Below are positions 47,090 through 59,510 of a DNA stretch of 64,000 bases, piece after piece. Each line of letters opens with the position of its first letter. Position 1 is the first letter of the stretch. The notes beneath the pieces were generated by a model that made no database searches, had not been told where the DNA came from, and saw only the letters and a program-made list of their open reading frames with translations. The DNA is from Spirodela intermedia (taxonomy: Eukaryota > Streptophyta > Magnoliopsida > Alismatales > Araceae), in the NCBI GenBank assembly GCA_902729315.2, contig LR746273.1, forward strand, positions 2,953,001 through 3,017,000. Reading direction: 5' to 3'. A program made the position numbers and the translations under genes.

Positions 47090-48115
47090 TCAGAAAACGG
47101 CCTCGCTTCTACCAATCATCTCCTCTGCCTCTGGCGGTCACCTCCTGTCTGGCGGCCGTCGTCCTTACTCACTGAACTCACTGAAGCCTCCGAGAAGGCC
47201 GCCCAGCCCCTGCCTGCTTTAGCCAATCATACCTTCACATTTCTTCTCTGCTGCAATCGTTCGTCAACCGGAAGGCAATTGGACCCGGCAAGCAGCTCCA
47301 CGCTCTTCTCATCGTCGCGGGCCTCGGCTGCGACGCCGTCTTGGCGACCAAACAGGTGAACCTCTACTCCGTCTACTGTTCTCTGGCTTACGCTCAGGCC
47401 CTGCCCGAGAGAATTCCCAAAAGGAACATCTTCCTCTGGAACGTCCTCATCCGGGGTTACGCTTGGGACGGTCCCCATGAGAGGGCTGTCGAGCACTTCC
47501 AGCAAATGTTCGACTGAGGGCTCGAGCCGGACAACTACACCTTCGCCCTCGTCCTCAAAGCCTGCTCCGCCGTGTCTAATACAGAGGCGAGGAGGTGCAT
47601 CCACGACCGGATGATGCGTTCCCGGTGGCGGACGGATGCTGTTCGTCGGCGCAGGGCTCATCCACATGTTCGCAAAATGGGGATACTTGAGCGAAGCCCA
47701 GTTAACGTTCGACAGAATGCCGGCTAGATATGCCGTGTTCTGGAACTCCATGATCGCCGCCTACGCTCACAACGCCTACCCTCTGTGGGCGCTCGCGCTG
47801 TGCCGCGGAATGGTCTTGAATGGCTTTACGGCGACCGATACGATGCTCGTGACGGCCATCTCAGCATCAGCCAATGCCTCGGCGCTGCCAAAGGGGCGAG
47901 AGATCCACGGCTTGAGCTGGAGGGTTGGCTTCCACCTCCCTGACAAGGTGAAGACTGACACGTATGCCAAGGGTGGATGGGTCCCTGTGGCGAGGACTAT
48001 CTTCGATCAACTAACGGAGAAGAGGGTCGTATCCTGGAATGTAATGATCTCTGGGTAATCCATGCATGGCCACGCCGGTGAAGTGCTTGAATTGTTGGAG
48101 TAGATGTAGGAAGAA
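47090..48115 (+). pseudogene. PPR protein pseudogene, copy 2 (longer)
   Basis: Same gene as the remnant at 15,622, but the ATG reads ACG (at about 47,095). Frame pieces: LLQSFVNRKAIGPGKQLHAL, then IPKRNIFLWNVLIRGYAWDG, a TGA near 47,516, then EPDNYTFALVLKACSA. After a frameshift near 47,620, 47,636-48,058 is one open stretch with three PPR-like units (GLIHMFAKWG, VFWNSMIAAYAHNA, GREIHG...) and VVSWNVMISG. The pattern is that of plant PLS-type (PCMP) PPR proteins acting in organellar RNA processing or editing; I cannot name the orthologue. It ends at about 48,115 without the E/DYW tail. Confidence 0.85.
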
Positions 48116-48120
48116 GGCTG

Positions 48121-49300
48121 GTCAAAATGGTTGGTTGCGGACCATTTTAAATATTTTTCTAATTATCTTATCTCACTAAATTTATGATTTTATATATTGT
48201 GATAGCTTTTAATGCCAATTTGATTCTCATATTTCTTTTAGGTGATTTGATAAAAAGGTATTATATTTTTTGAGATGTATTATTTTTTTATGTTTCAGTG
48301 ATAATAGGTCATTATTGAAATAGTTGTATTGATAAATTTTGATTCTCATATATGTAGTTAGCTAACAATCATGTGCATTACTTTCTTTTAAGATATCTGA
48401 ACTTTAACTTGCCATCTCATATTACTTTCTAGCTGTTCAAGTATTTAACAAATTTTGGAATTTGTTAAGATATCATAGAAAACACGAGGCTTTAGAATTG
48501 TAGTCCTCTATGAGTTGAACATCTCCAATGGCTAATTAGTTTTGAACGTTCATCTCTTACCTCTCTTAGATTAGGAGTATTTTTCTATTACTTTTTCAAA
48601 TAATGTTATGTGAATTTAAGATATCTTCTTTCTGTGGTCAAACGTTAACAAAACAACTTGTTAACAAACAAAATTTATGTCATACATGATCTTCCTTGTT
48701 CATATTGATCACCCAATACCTTCAAAAATTATCCAAGTTAGTAATGTAATGAGGTCAGAAAAATTAAGATTGAACCATTGCTGTCTTAATTCAATTTCTA
48801 ACAGACATCAAGTGAACACCATCATCCAAAAATAGCTTACAGTGAAATCTTTCCTTATTTTTAAGTGAAAGCCTTGTGATAAAAATTCTCATGTAATCTC
48901 GTATGTAATTAGTCACAGGTTCCTTAAAATAATGAATTTAGAAGAAAATTTGGGGTAAAATTTTATGATAGATAAGCTCAATAATCAATGGTTGTGCATG
49001 TTAAACATTTAATTTAACGAAACCAAAGAGCAGGTGTTGTTTAAAACTTGATAGAGGTAGGGGGATAAATCACGATAACTAGGATTCAGGAGTAATAGGA
49101 TTCCAGATCACAAGAAAGAGCTCATAAATTTTGGAGTGGACCAAAAGTCAAAATTAGAATCTAATGAATTCAACCCTTAGTGTTAACTGAAGTGCATCCT
49201 AAAATTCAATAGAACTTAGAGACATTGTCCTTAAAAAGTAGAGTATCTCTCAAATACAGTATGTAAGAGTGTCCAAATGACAAAAATGAGCATTTGGATA
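48121..49300. other. AT-rich spacer, no recognised gene
   Basis: No coding motif or repeat family was recognised between the PPR pseudogene and block 3. Confidence 0.5.
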
Positions 49301-49800
49301 AAGTGAAAGGCCTCTAGACGGAGAGAGAGAGAGAAAGAGAAAGAAAGATTTTCGTTAAAACATACTTCCCACGTGCCGTTTAAAGTGGTCCCTAGGAGGA
49401 TCGTCAGATATATTTTTTACATGACTAGTGTTATGTGCTGCCCCACCGCCTAAGGAGGAAACCGCGGTACATTATCATCTCTCTCTCTCTCTCTCCCTCT
49501 CTCTGTCATGCTGTCTGGTTGTCTGAATGTCTCACTATTTATATATCCATATTGTTAGGTCCTGTTGGGCTTTCCATCTCATCTCTATGTACATACGTAC
49601 GTGTGTAATAAGAGGGGTTATCCCATAAATGATCAAATATGCATAATGTTCGCTGTTATCCACGCACTGAATTTCTGAACAGCTCAAACGACGAGTGCTA
49701 AACGTGTGTTAAACGCTGTTAGTTTGACCACGCGGATCCCTTTGGTCCGTACCTGCATGGGATAAGGCATCTGTTGTCGGCCTGATCCTCAAAGAAGGCC

Positions 49801-49806
49801 CACGTG
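49801..49806 (+). promoter_or_regulatory. G-box (CACGTG) of KTI-3
   Basis: GCCCACGTGGGAA, 124 bp before the TATA box, aligned with the other copies. Confidence 0.55.
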
Positions 49807-49929
49807 GGAATACGATCCGTCATCAACTGGGGCAGCGACCATGACGCCGTTTCCTGTCATCTTCCACATAAGAGCTTGTCACGCGACTTCCGTTTCAGTA
49901 ATGCGTCTACAGAAGCTTCCCCAAACAAC

Positions 49930-49937
49930 TATAAATA
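49930..49937 (+). promoter_or_regulatory. TATA box of KTI-3
   Basis: TATAAATA, 74 bp before the ATG. Confidence 0.8.
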
Positions 49938-50010
49938 CCGCTTCGTACCCGGACCCAAGTGCTGCTATAACTAGTTTTCTATTAACTAGCTTCATCCGCT
50001 CTTACATTCC

Positions 50011-50598
50011 ATGGAGTTTGTCCTTCTCCTTACGCTCCTCCTGGCCACCTCCCATGCCGCGATCATCTCCGATCCAGTCCTCGACTCTAGCGGAAATGAG
50101 CTCAAACGGGGTCACCAGTATTACGTGCTCCCGGCGATCTTCGGTCCCCTCGGCGGCGGCTTGAATCTGATGTCCCTCAATGAGACGTGCCCACTCTATG
50201 TGACCCGGGAGATATCGGAGATGGCCAGGGGGCTGCCCGTCATGTTCTTCCCGGAGAACCCGGACCGCTCCACCGTGCGCGAGGGGGGGACGTTCAACGC
50301 CATGTTTGCCGCGCCTACCCAGTGTACGGAGTCTACGGTGTGGACAGTCAAAGAGGGGACCCTGGCGACGGGTGGAACCGTATCCCAGAGCATTGGTCCT
50401 CACTATAGTAGGTTCGCCATATATAAATCTGATGAATTCCCGAGATCTGCCTACAAGATCAGGTCTTGCCCGTGCAGCGTAGATGTGCCGCGCGCAGCCT
50501 GCCTGATGGGATGCTTAGAGGGTGGTTCACTGCCTAATGCTGTCAACTTTGTGAGTGCCGACAAATGGGGAGCCGTGATCGGTTCCAAGGCATACTAG
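50011..50598 (+). CDS. Kunitz-type (STI family) protease inhibitor, copy 3
   Basis: Single exon, 195 residues, intact. Signal peptide ~1-17; Kunitz signature VLDSSGNE...HQYYV; Cys 60, 105, 153, 155, 164 and 168; glycosylation site N57-E-T. The loop ENPDRS keeps Arg at 86 (CGC at 50,266-50,268), so a trypsin-like target is plausible by analogy. The C-terminal third is the most different of the three copies (LEGGSLPNAV, NFVSADKW, ending SKAY). Leader, TATA box and poly(A) signal are shared. Not seen in the sequence: which tissue or stress induces it. Confidence 0.9.
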   Translation: MEFVLLLTLLLATSHAAIISDPVLDSSGNELKRGHQYYVLPAIFGPLGGGLNLMSLNETCPLYVTREISEMARGLPVMFFPENPDRSTVREGGTFNAMFAAPTQCTESTVWTVKEGTLATGGTVSQSIGPHYSRFAIYKSDEFPRSAYKIRSCPCSVDVPRAACLMGCLEGGSLPNAVNFVSADKWGAVIGSKAY

Positions 50599-50668
50599 TA
50601 GGGAGCACCTCTCCTTTGAATGTGAATAACGGGGTTCTCTAAGACCTGGCTTGTAATGTTGTTTCGTG

Positions 50669-50674
50669 AATAAA
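50669..50674 (+). terminator. Poly(A) signal of KTI-3
   Basis: AATAAA, 71 bp after the stop, same context as the other copies. Confidence 0.6.
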
Positions 50675-50800
50675 TGAATGAGACGATCTTGATTCACATG
50701 GTTTTCTATGTAATCTAATTATGGTTCTCCTTCACACTTAATAATCACTTAAAAAGCTTGGCCTGCGTTTTTAAAGTTGGGTGATGTGCCATTTTCGTTA

Positions 50801-52963
50801 TGTTTAAATACACATCATCTAATAATATTTATAATTAAGACTTAATAAACTATTAGTATAAAAGTAAGTCTCAAGTCAAATATATAGAGATTGATTAATC
50901 TGTTGTGAAAATTAATTTAGTTTATATATAAAGTGATTTTAATATTTTATCAATATTTAACAGAAATAATAAAATAGAAGGGTGAGGTGAGAAAAATAAA
51001 GGAAGGGAAGTAAAGAAAAGGAAGAAAAGAGAGTAAGAAAAAAGAGAGAGCTGTCACAAAGGATGAGAGAAGAGATCTCTTGTGAAAGAGAGAGAAAGAG
51101 AGAGGAGGAAATCTCCTGTGAGATGGAGAAAGAGAAAGGTCTCATGAGAGAGAGGGAGATCGATTGAGAAAGAGAAAGAGAAAGAGATCGATTGAGCGAG
51201 AGGGAGAGAAAGGGAGAAATCTCATGAGAGACGAAGAGAGAAGAAGTGGTCTCATGAGAGAAGGAGAGAGAAATAAGATGATAATAAAGAAAGAGAGAAA
51301 TATTGTTAATTCGTTTTCACAGTGAACATTATTTTCAGACGAATGTGTGCTCAAAAATTCACACACAACATGAGGTTAGCTATGAATGTCTCCACATTAT
51401 TTTAACAATTCAATGATCATTAAATAGCCTTTAACCTCACTAATTTTTTATTAAAAAATAAAAAAGTATCTATTATTTATAGAACACTCAGAACATGAAT
51501 ACGTCAAGATTTGACTACAAACATCAATAAAAAATAAGTTAAAAATAATCTTAGTTTAATCTTAAATGAGTTTTGGAAGATTCAGAAGAAGAACAAAAAT
51601 CATTCATCAAGTTTTAAATTAGTTCTACTCATTTTAATCAAAACATGCATGAAATGAAAATAACTTGTCATAAAATATAAATAAATGACAAAAGTAGGTA
51701 AGTAAATGTTGAATGTAGGAAATAAATCATTGCCCAAGCTTAGTCTGTTTCTTGGGCAACTAGAAACACTAGAGTGGCAGCTTAGTTTCTTCTGGACATG
51801 TCACACCACGTTAAAAGTCATAGAAGTATCATCTAGAAGCATTGCACTGTTTGCTGGAGAGATATGCCGAAAGAGGGGTGACCATGTTGTCATCGTTGTC
51901 TAGGGGGAGAAGGGAAGAGCTGACCACTCATTGGAGGCCTTGAGTGCAATCAAGGGAGGAAGGAATGAACTTGCCAATCGTAGAGACGTTGATTGCATTA
52001 AAGGAGGGAGAAAATAGATTACTATATTTCAGACTATCATCGGGATTTTTAAGATAATTGATCATGTCTATTTTACCAAATAATAATTGATTATTATCTT
52101 CATATCCCTAATATTGATATGTGTGAGAGCTTAAGTTCTTGGTATTATGGTGCATCACGAGCCACTGGACCAGATATATTTAGTCACATGGCGCATTGAG
52201 TGACGCAAGATCAACTTGCCACGAACCGTTGCCAATCGAGAACTTAAGTTCTTGGTATTGTGGCACCTTATTAGCTATCAAATCATCATTTAAGGCTACA
52301 TGCATGTTGAGTGGCATCGGATTTTTGAACTGTCGATGGATTACTTTTCACATCTGGTATTGTGGCATCTCACCCACTACAAGATTTGACTTATTTGATG
52401 ATGTGACTCATTGAATATTGCTGGATCACACTACGCTCGAGATGGCTGCCCTAAGACACACGAAAAGGATTAGTCCCACATTGAAAATATTTTGGTACAC
52501 GAGCCGAATATAAATCAAAGCTATGATCTCTCATCAGAGATCCCTTCTCCTGAAATAAAATAATGCCTAGGACCATCTTAGGAGAAGGTAAAAAGGTTGC
52601 CCACCCTTGCATGTGCACGTGTGTATGACACTCCTTGCTCCATGATGGGTTAGCCACTGAGACATGGCAAGGGACTAACGCACACATGCATGGAGTGAGT
52701 CCTTCACCACTCGAGCCCAGCTTATGGCTCCCCTAGTTTAGGTCTACTCACTCAACCGTAGGGTCCCTCTAAGTTAGTTGTCAAGTGCTAGCTTGCTAGT
52801 GGGTGGAATATTTTTTCTTTTATATTTTTAAATAATCAAAAAATATGTTAAGTATTTTAACTTTAGACTTCTAAACTTAAAAATATATTCTATATTTATT
52901 CTGCAAGTTAACAAAATAAAATAAAATAATAAAACATTAAAACACAAAAATCTTGCTTTAACA
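50801..52963 (+). mobile_element. GA-rich LTR-like element G2
   Basis: 2,163 bp, TGTTTAAAT...TTTAACA (TG...CA, near-inverted ends). The order is an AT-rich start, a GA-rich core (about 51,000-51,290), promoter-like TAGTCCCACATT and AATATAAATC near 52,470-52,520, then an AT-rich end. The 5-bp flanks cgtta and ttggg do not match, so the insertion history is unclear. The left flank is the 3' side of block 3 and the right flank is a copia-3 LTR piece. Confidence 0.75.
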
Positions 52964-53078
52964 TTGGGTATGCCTTCCTTGAACTCTATCATGCCCTTAT
53001 TTATAGGCACCACGATCATCTTCAAAATCCAAAAACCTGCCTTGAGATAGATGGTTTCCATATTAGGCTTCACAATGT
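52964..53078 (-). repeat. Copia-3 3' LTR fragment
   Basis: Shares TTTATAGGCACCAC and CTTGAGATAGATGGTTTC with 56,440-56,500. It is cut on the left by G2 and joins reverse-transcriptase text directly on the right, so the end of reverse transcriptase and RNase H are gone. Confidence 0.7.
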
Positions 53079-56000
53079 GATTTTATCACTTCAATATCTT
53101 TAATATTCTTTGCTACTATCAAAATTTCATCAACATATAGTAGGAGATACATGAAAGATCCTTCTAGAAATTTGAAATAGAGACAATTATCATATTAACA
53201 ACATTTGAAATCGAGAATGAGAATGAAAGAATAGAACCATTTGTACCACTAATGGGGTGACTATTTTAGTCCATAGAGTGGTCTATTCAATTTACAGACA
53301 AGGTTGTTACACTCATTGTCAATGAATCCTTCTAGCTATACCAAATATATTTCTTCTTCAAGTTTGCCATGTAAAAATACTATTTTAACATCTATTTGTT
53401 CTAATTCACAATCATAATATGCTGTGAGGCTCCAAATCGCACATATGGAGACATGTTTGACCACAAGAGAGAAAATGTCATTGTAGTCAACACAAGAGAT
53501 TTGGCTAAATCTCTTAGCAACCAATTGTGCCTTATACTAAGGTTCTTTAACACTTGGAATGCCCTTTGAATTTGAATACCTATTTACCCTAAATGGGTTT
53601 TTTGTTTCTTCATAATTCTATCAAATCCAAATGCATTTCTTTCAAAGTGCCTCCATTGTCTCGTACATTGTGGTAATCCATTTTACTAAGTCATTGTACT
53701 TGATTGCCTCAGTAAAAGAATCCAATTCATTCATATTCTCAATTTTTCTGCAATGACTAAGGCATATGCAATGTAGTCAATGTGTGTATCAAGCTGAAGG
53801 TTGTGTCTCTCGCCTTGGTCTATCTCTTGCAATTGAATACCTAGATGCTCTATTCATGTGTCAACAATTGGTAATGGTGGTGAGTTAATAGAGGATGGTA
53901 CCTCAATCTCAATTGAAGAATGTTAAAATAAATTGATATATTCATGTTGAGGATTGACACCCTGGCCTTATTCAGACAAGTTTTCAAGAGTTGAAACTTG
54001 GTTTGACTTGGATGTCTTTAGTAGAGCAGATTCATCAAAGATAACGTCTTTCCTGTAGATAATTTTTTGATCCTTAGGATGACATAATTTATATCATTTG
54101 ACTTTTGGCTTGAATTCGAGAAATATATAGTTAACTGATCATGGTTCAAGCTTCCCATTGTTGACATGAATATAGGTTGGGCATCCAAAAACTTTAAGAA
54201 AAGAATAATGAACGGGAGAGCTAGACCATATCTCTTGTGGAGTTTTCTTTTCAATGGCAATTAACTAAGATCTGTTGATAAGATAAGTTACCATAGAGGC
54301 AGCTTCCGCCCAAAAGATTTTGGTAGACCAATATTGGAGAGAAGACATTGTACTTTCTCAAGAATAGTCCGATTCATGTGCTTCACTACACCATTTTATT
54401 GTGGTGTGTGACAAATGGTAAGATGATGCAGTATTCCTTTAGACTTTAAAAAATCAATAAATTGATTTGAACAGAATTTTATCCAATTGTTAGTTTGAAG
54501 AACCTTGATGCATCAGTCAGTCTATTTTTCAATGAGAAACTTTCATTCTTTGAAATGATGAAAAACATTAGATTTTTGTTTTAATAAATATACCCATACT
54601 TTTCTTGAATAATCCTTGATGAAGGTTAACATATATAAAGCACCACCATGGGATGGAACACTTGCTGGCCCTCATAGATCTAAGTGAACATAGTCTAGAA
54701 TTCTATTGATTTGTGTTGACTTATTGGAAAACTAAAATGAGTATGCTTGTCATAAATGTAATGCTCACATAATTCTAAAGTTTTTGACCTAGGTTGATCA
54801 ATGAGACCTTGTTGACTTAGCTCAACCAACCTTTGTTCTCCCATATGTCCCAATCGCATATGTCATAATCTAATTTTCTCTTATACAGGTAAGGATAAGA
54901 TTGTAACCATAATATCACCCATTATTGTATTCCCTTCAAAAACATATAGGTTAGCAGTTTTCTGATGCCCTTTCATCACAACAAGGGCCCCTTTACATAC
55001 CTTCACGATACCATCATCATTGACAAAGTGGTAGCCTTGAGAGTCAATCATGCTTAGTGAAATGTGATTTCTTTTCAGTTTTAGAACATGTCAAACATTG
55101 CTTAGAGTGTGGATTTTCCCAGTAAACATTTTGAGGGGAACATTCCCAATTTCTTCACTTTTGCAAGATGAGTTATTGCCCATTAAGGTGACTATAGTTG
55201 ATGATGGAGTATATGTCACAAAAGCCTCATGTCTAAAGCAAACATGAAATGTGCATGTAGAGTCAAGAATCTATTCATCAGAAGATTTTGACTCACACTC
55301 AGTGACAATAGGTAATTCACCAAAATTGGAGCTTTGAGTGACATTGACAACAATTGATTGATCAACTGGTGGATAAGACTTTGAGCAAGATTGTTTCCTC
55401 TTATTCTTGTTTTGAAGCTTACAGCATTTAAACTTAATTCGACCCTTCTTTTTGCAGTAATTGTAGGCTTTATCAAGATGTCGAGACTTGGACCTTCCTC
55501 TTGATCTTTGTTTTGACTTTCTTTCTAGGTCACGACCATGAGTTATAAGGCCTTTTGTTAGAGCAGACAAAGAAGAATCTGAAATTTACTCATACTTTCC
55601 TTTGTAGAAAGTGATTCATATAAAACCTCTAAAGAAAGCTTTTTTGACCCATAAAATAAAATATTACAAAAGCTCGAATAAGATGTCAGAAGTGACATAA
55701 GTAGTAGGGAACATAGCTCTTTGTCAGTAAAGGTATTAGCATCTAGAGCCTCTAGCTCTATGAGTATATCTTTAAATAGGGCAAGATGAAACTCTAATGG
55801 AGTACCTTCTGACATATGAAGACCAAATAATCATTACTTGACTAAGTTTCATCAAGTGACAATTTTAGCTAGGCATAACTCTTCAAGCTTCTGCCATAAT
55901 TTATAAGCCTCAATCTCCTTCTTGACGTCATTGCATAGGATGTCATTTGAGAGATGTCATTGGATTTGGGTTAAGGCCTTGTAATTGACCCATTTCATCT

Positions 56001-56171
56001 TATCCTCGTCCCAAGATTAAGGCATCGTGGGAAAGAGAGCATCCTCCAGATCGAGCTAGGCCAAAATGGCCCGTATCTTGATATGTCATAACATAAAATT
56101 TATCTTCCTATTGAACTGAAGTTCCACCTTCGTTGATGTCATGAGATCTTCGAACTAGCTTTGATACCACT
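53079..56171 (-). pseudogene. Copia-3 polyprotein remnants
   Basis: Minus strand, right to left: gag 55,558-55,815, CCHC region 55,271-55,570 with a basic KSKQRSRGRSKSR run and CKKKG, protease, integrase ending 54,018-54,260, and reverse transcriptase 53,079-53,524 (VAKRFSQ, DVKIVFLHGKLEEEIYL, then VDEILIV near 53,110). The gag and the Arg/Ser run before the zinc knuckle are typical of Tnt1-like copia elements. Nearly every block has stops or frameshifts. Confidence 0.85.
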
Positions 56172-56733
56172 TGTTACAAGAACAAAATGAATGTGTTGAA
56201 GGTTGATAGAAGTGATCACAAGAAGAAGATAGACTCCAAGATAAAAGACAATCTCAATAAGAAATAGAGTTCATACAATGATAAAATAAGACAAAGTTCA
56301 AGAGTTAACGACCAAAAGAAAAGTGTTCCAAGAGAAATAACAATGCCTCAATAATAGAGGAATTGAAATAGGAATCTCTCAAAGTACGAGGAAACATCAA
56401 TGAAAAAACATGTTCACAATAATGATGGCCTTTACTCCATTTATAGGCACCACAGTCAAAATCCTAAAAATCTACCTTGAGATAGATGGTTTCTGTATTA
56501 GACATCATAATGTGTGCTCCGTCATTCCACTTCGTAATGTATGCTATCATTCCACTTTGTTGAAATGGTCAGATTAATTAATTCAAAACACTTCTTTCTA
56601 GCTCTTTCACTACAAGCAGATTTGCACTTTAGTTTGACATCTCGTCTATAGACAATGTTCATAGTGTTCTTGTTCACAATATGGGAAGCCCTATTGTTCA
56701 TCTCATTTCCTGTCAATTTGTGACAAGAATGCA
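56172..56733 (-). repeat. Copia-3 5' LTR
   Basis: Starts TGTTACAAG next to a primer-binding site (TGGTATCAAAGC on the minus strand, near 56,158-56,170). The far end, ...GAATGCA at about 56,733, is approximate because the gypsy LTR begins close by. Confidence 0.65.
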
Positions 56734-57243
56734 CTAACTAATGGATCTCAAAGAACACAATTCCCTACCTACCATGAGAATCTCTCCTCCCCTGGCCACC
56801 ACAAGGTTTCTAGAGCACCACTGATATTCATGGGTACACAATTACATTGTCCTCTACTAAAAGTAACAACTCGATTGAATTTGGATGCCTCAGTAGCACG
56901 ATGGTTACACAATTACAGTGTAGTGTTTAACAAAAAGACATCCCTTCTTTTGAGGGGGGAAGGTGCTTTGGATCTAGAGTGTGGGGCTACACTAGGTACT
57001 AAAGTCTTTCTCGCTTTCTATCTCATTTATATCCTGAGCTAATTTTATGTTACCCTCATTTCCCTTCCCACATTGTTTCTCTTAAATGGGTATTATTGAT
57101 GTATTATCCTTCATAAGTTAGTAGTTGGTTTGTCATACAATAGTGAGAAGGTTTTTGTCATGCCTGCTTCAACGTAGCGAAAGAATCTGTCATCCAGCAT
57201 CATCATCATGCTGTCATCTACGGTAGTCAATCATTAGTCCTCC

Positions 57244-57246
<3 letters not shown>

Positions 57247-57293
<47 letters not shown>
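57247..57293. repeat. (CT)n microsatellite
   Basis: An uninterrupted CT run of about 45 bp in the gypsy leader. Confidence 0.9.
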
Positions 57294-57298
<5 letters not shown>

Positions 57299-57308
57299 CT
57301 TATGTTAA

Positions 57309-58150
57309 TTGTTTATGCATCTTTCAAACATCAAGAAATATCATTCTTCCACTATAGCTCATTCTGACAAAATTAGAGTTCTATCATTCTTGCATAAGTG
57401 CGAACTCTTTCAATACTCTAGAGACTCATATCTCATGGCTCAAAATAATGGTACATACTGCTTTGACAATGACATTGACGACTTCTGGTCAGATTTTCGT
57501 CAACTTTTGACCATCGAACAATAATTTGTCCAATTTAGAGAAATGGAAGGTTGTGTTGATGACCGTCTTCAATCATTGGAATAATAGTCGACTGCTCATT
57601 GTATTGGTGACGGAACTTAAATAGGTTGTGACTCTCCTCACAACCCGCTCCACTTTCCCAGTAGTAGGCCAAGAAGAGACAGCACATGGTCGATCTTCAT
57701 CAAATCTTCGCAACAATGGTAAAACCCATAGTCTCTTCCCAGCTAGTTCGGATGGAAATCTTTTTTGCCTACTTAGACCAACTACCGAGCAATAGATCTC
57801 TTGAAATATGTCGATTCTTTAGGCACAACTCATAGGACTGAGTTTATCTTGAGAAGCTTTATTTTTCCTTGCATCAACTTACACAAATAGGTCAATTGGA
57901 TTTCAAAACTCTTGTTGGGGATCATAGATGACCTCTCTGATGAAATTCAGTGAGAGATATTTGTCAAATAGTTAAGCTTGACATTTGTGCAGAAATTTGC
58001 CTTCTAGAACCAGCAAGCCTTAAACCATAATGAAGATTTCCCAGTGAGTTAAAGACAGGAGCTCTATGTTTCATCGTCAAACACATTGCCATTCACACCT
58101 TCAACTTCTACTCTGTTAGCAACCCAAGTGATTAGACACCCTCTAAAGAA
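57309..58150 (+). pseudogene. Gypsy gag remnant
   Basis: Scattered frames resemble a Ty3/gypsy capsid, with short phrases such as IVSSQLVRMEIF and FIFPCINLHK. Several stops. Assignment rests mainly on its place between the 5' LTR and the polymerase. Confidence 0.5.
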
Positions 58151-59159
58151 CTTGGGACATTGTGTCTGTTGACTTTCCAAGTACTCCTCACTGAGGCTGT
58201 TTCATTTGACAATACATCAATCAGAAAAAATTAAAAATAGAAACTTGCCATGCCAAAGGTGTATGTTTCTCCTGTAAGGATAAATATAGATTGGGTCAAG
58301 TCTATAAGAAAGAGTTGGAAATTATGCATGTCTCTAATGTAGCCACATCTCCTAATGACACGGATGCAACTCTGATCTAGCCACATAATGATGCTTCCCT
58401 CGACCAACCCAAATAAGTCAAATCCTCCCTCAACATTGTGCTTAGTTTCACAAACCCAAGAACAATTAAATAAAAGAGAACACTTCTGATCCACATCATG
58501 ACAGTTATCATCAACATCAGGGGCCACACAAAACTTTATTTCCTCCAATCTTGTCAACAAAATGCATCTCTCCAATCCACAAATGTCCAATTATGGAGTT
58601 GCCATAGGCACCTATCTCTCTATTCTTCATAAAGATTTAAGTGAAGTTATTTTACTAAAATTTTGAGACATCATTGTTCAAGATAGGTTTGTTTGTATAC
58701 CATCAAGTGAATGTTGACAATATCCTTGATGTACAATGGCTCCACACATTGGGGTCTTTGGAATCTGATTACTGTGCATTTTATACTCATAAGATCACGC
58801 TCAAGGGAGACCCTAGTCTCACAAAATCGGGAGTTTCTTTAAGATCTATGGAATGGGCACTAACTCATGACACCGGGGTTTTGATCAACTCAATCACATT
58901 GTAAGTGCCTCAAAAAGCTTGATGCCTACTTTGTCCAACCTAACAACTCTTCTTCCACAATAGTTCTTGGTAGTTTTCACAGTTCTAGACGGATTACTTT
59001 CACAACAAAACATTGACCATGCCATCAAGTTTCACGTTGGAACTCTTCTGATCTAGATGAGACCATATTGACATCTGCATTTCCAAAAATCTAAAATGAA
59101 ACAAATAATCAAGGAAATGTGTGCACAGACATCATACAACCATTGATCAGCCTATTTAA

Positions 59160-59510
59160 AGCTTTTCTCTATTAGTTAAAATGAAGGATGACAGCTGGAG
59201 GTTTTGTGTGCACTATCAATGGCTCTAAATTGCACCAATATTCTGAATAATTTTCTAGTTCTAGTGGTTGAAAGGCTTCTTGACAAATTACATGTTTTGA
59301 CAATATTTTCCAAAATCAATTTTCACTTATGGTAACATCAAATATGCATGCAATTGTTTCCACAAAAAGGATAATGAGAGCAATTAAAAATTTATCACCA
59401 TGATCTTTAAGCTAAGCTACTTTGGTCACTCAATCTCTATAGAGGGTGCATCGGTCGACCAAGACATCATCATTGTTGTCAAAGGTTGGCCCTTTCTAAC
59501 AATGCATCAC
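59160..59510 (+). pseudogene. Gypsy reverse transcriptase, first part
   Basis: LLVKMKDDSWRFCVHY matches the gypsy KKDGSWRFCVDY motif; KLHVLTIFSKINFHL follows, with Asn where the first catalytic Asp is usual. FGHSISIEGASVDQD and WPF come later, but the stretch with the YxDD site between is deleted. Confidence 0.8.

Larger units (their letters stand above)
41640..48120 (+). repeat. Duplicated block 2 (KTI-2 plus PPR pseudogene)
   Basis: Matches block 1 in order, but is about twice as long because of a 1.4-kb insertion (41,911-43,315), a 465-bp insertion (43,742-44,206) and an expanded CT tract. It keeps the longest PPR copy. Confidence 0.8.
49300..50790 (+). repeat. Duplicated block 3 (KTI-3)
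   Basis: Starts with GTGAAAGGCCT...GAGAGA, as in block 2. It is shorter than blocks 1 and 2: it lacks about 0.6 kb upstream and both block-2 insertions, and has no PPR part because G2 starts at 50,801. Confidence 0.8.

Noticed and set aside
56522-56734. Possible MADS-like short ORF (minus strand)
   Set aside because: The resemblance is only a few basic residues; it lies in the copia-3 LTR and lacks the MADS core.
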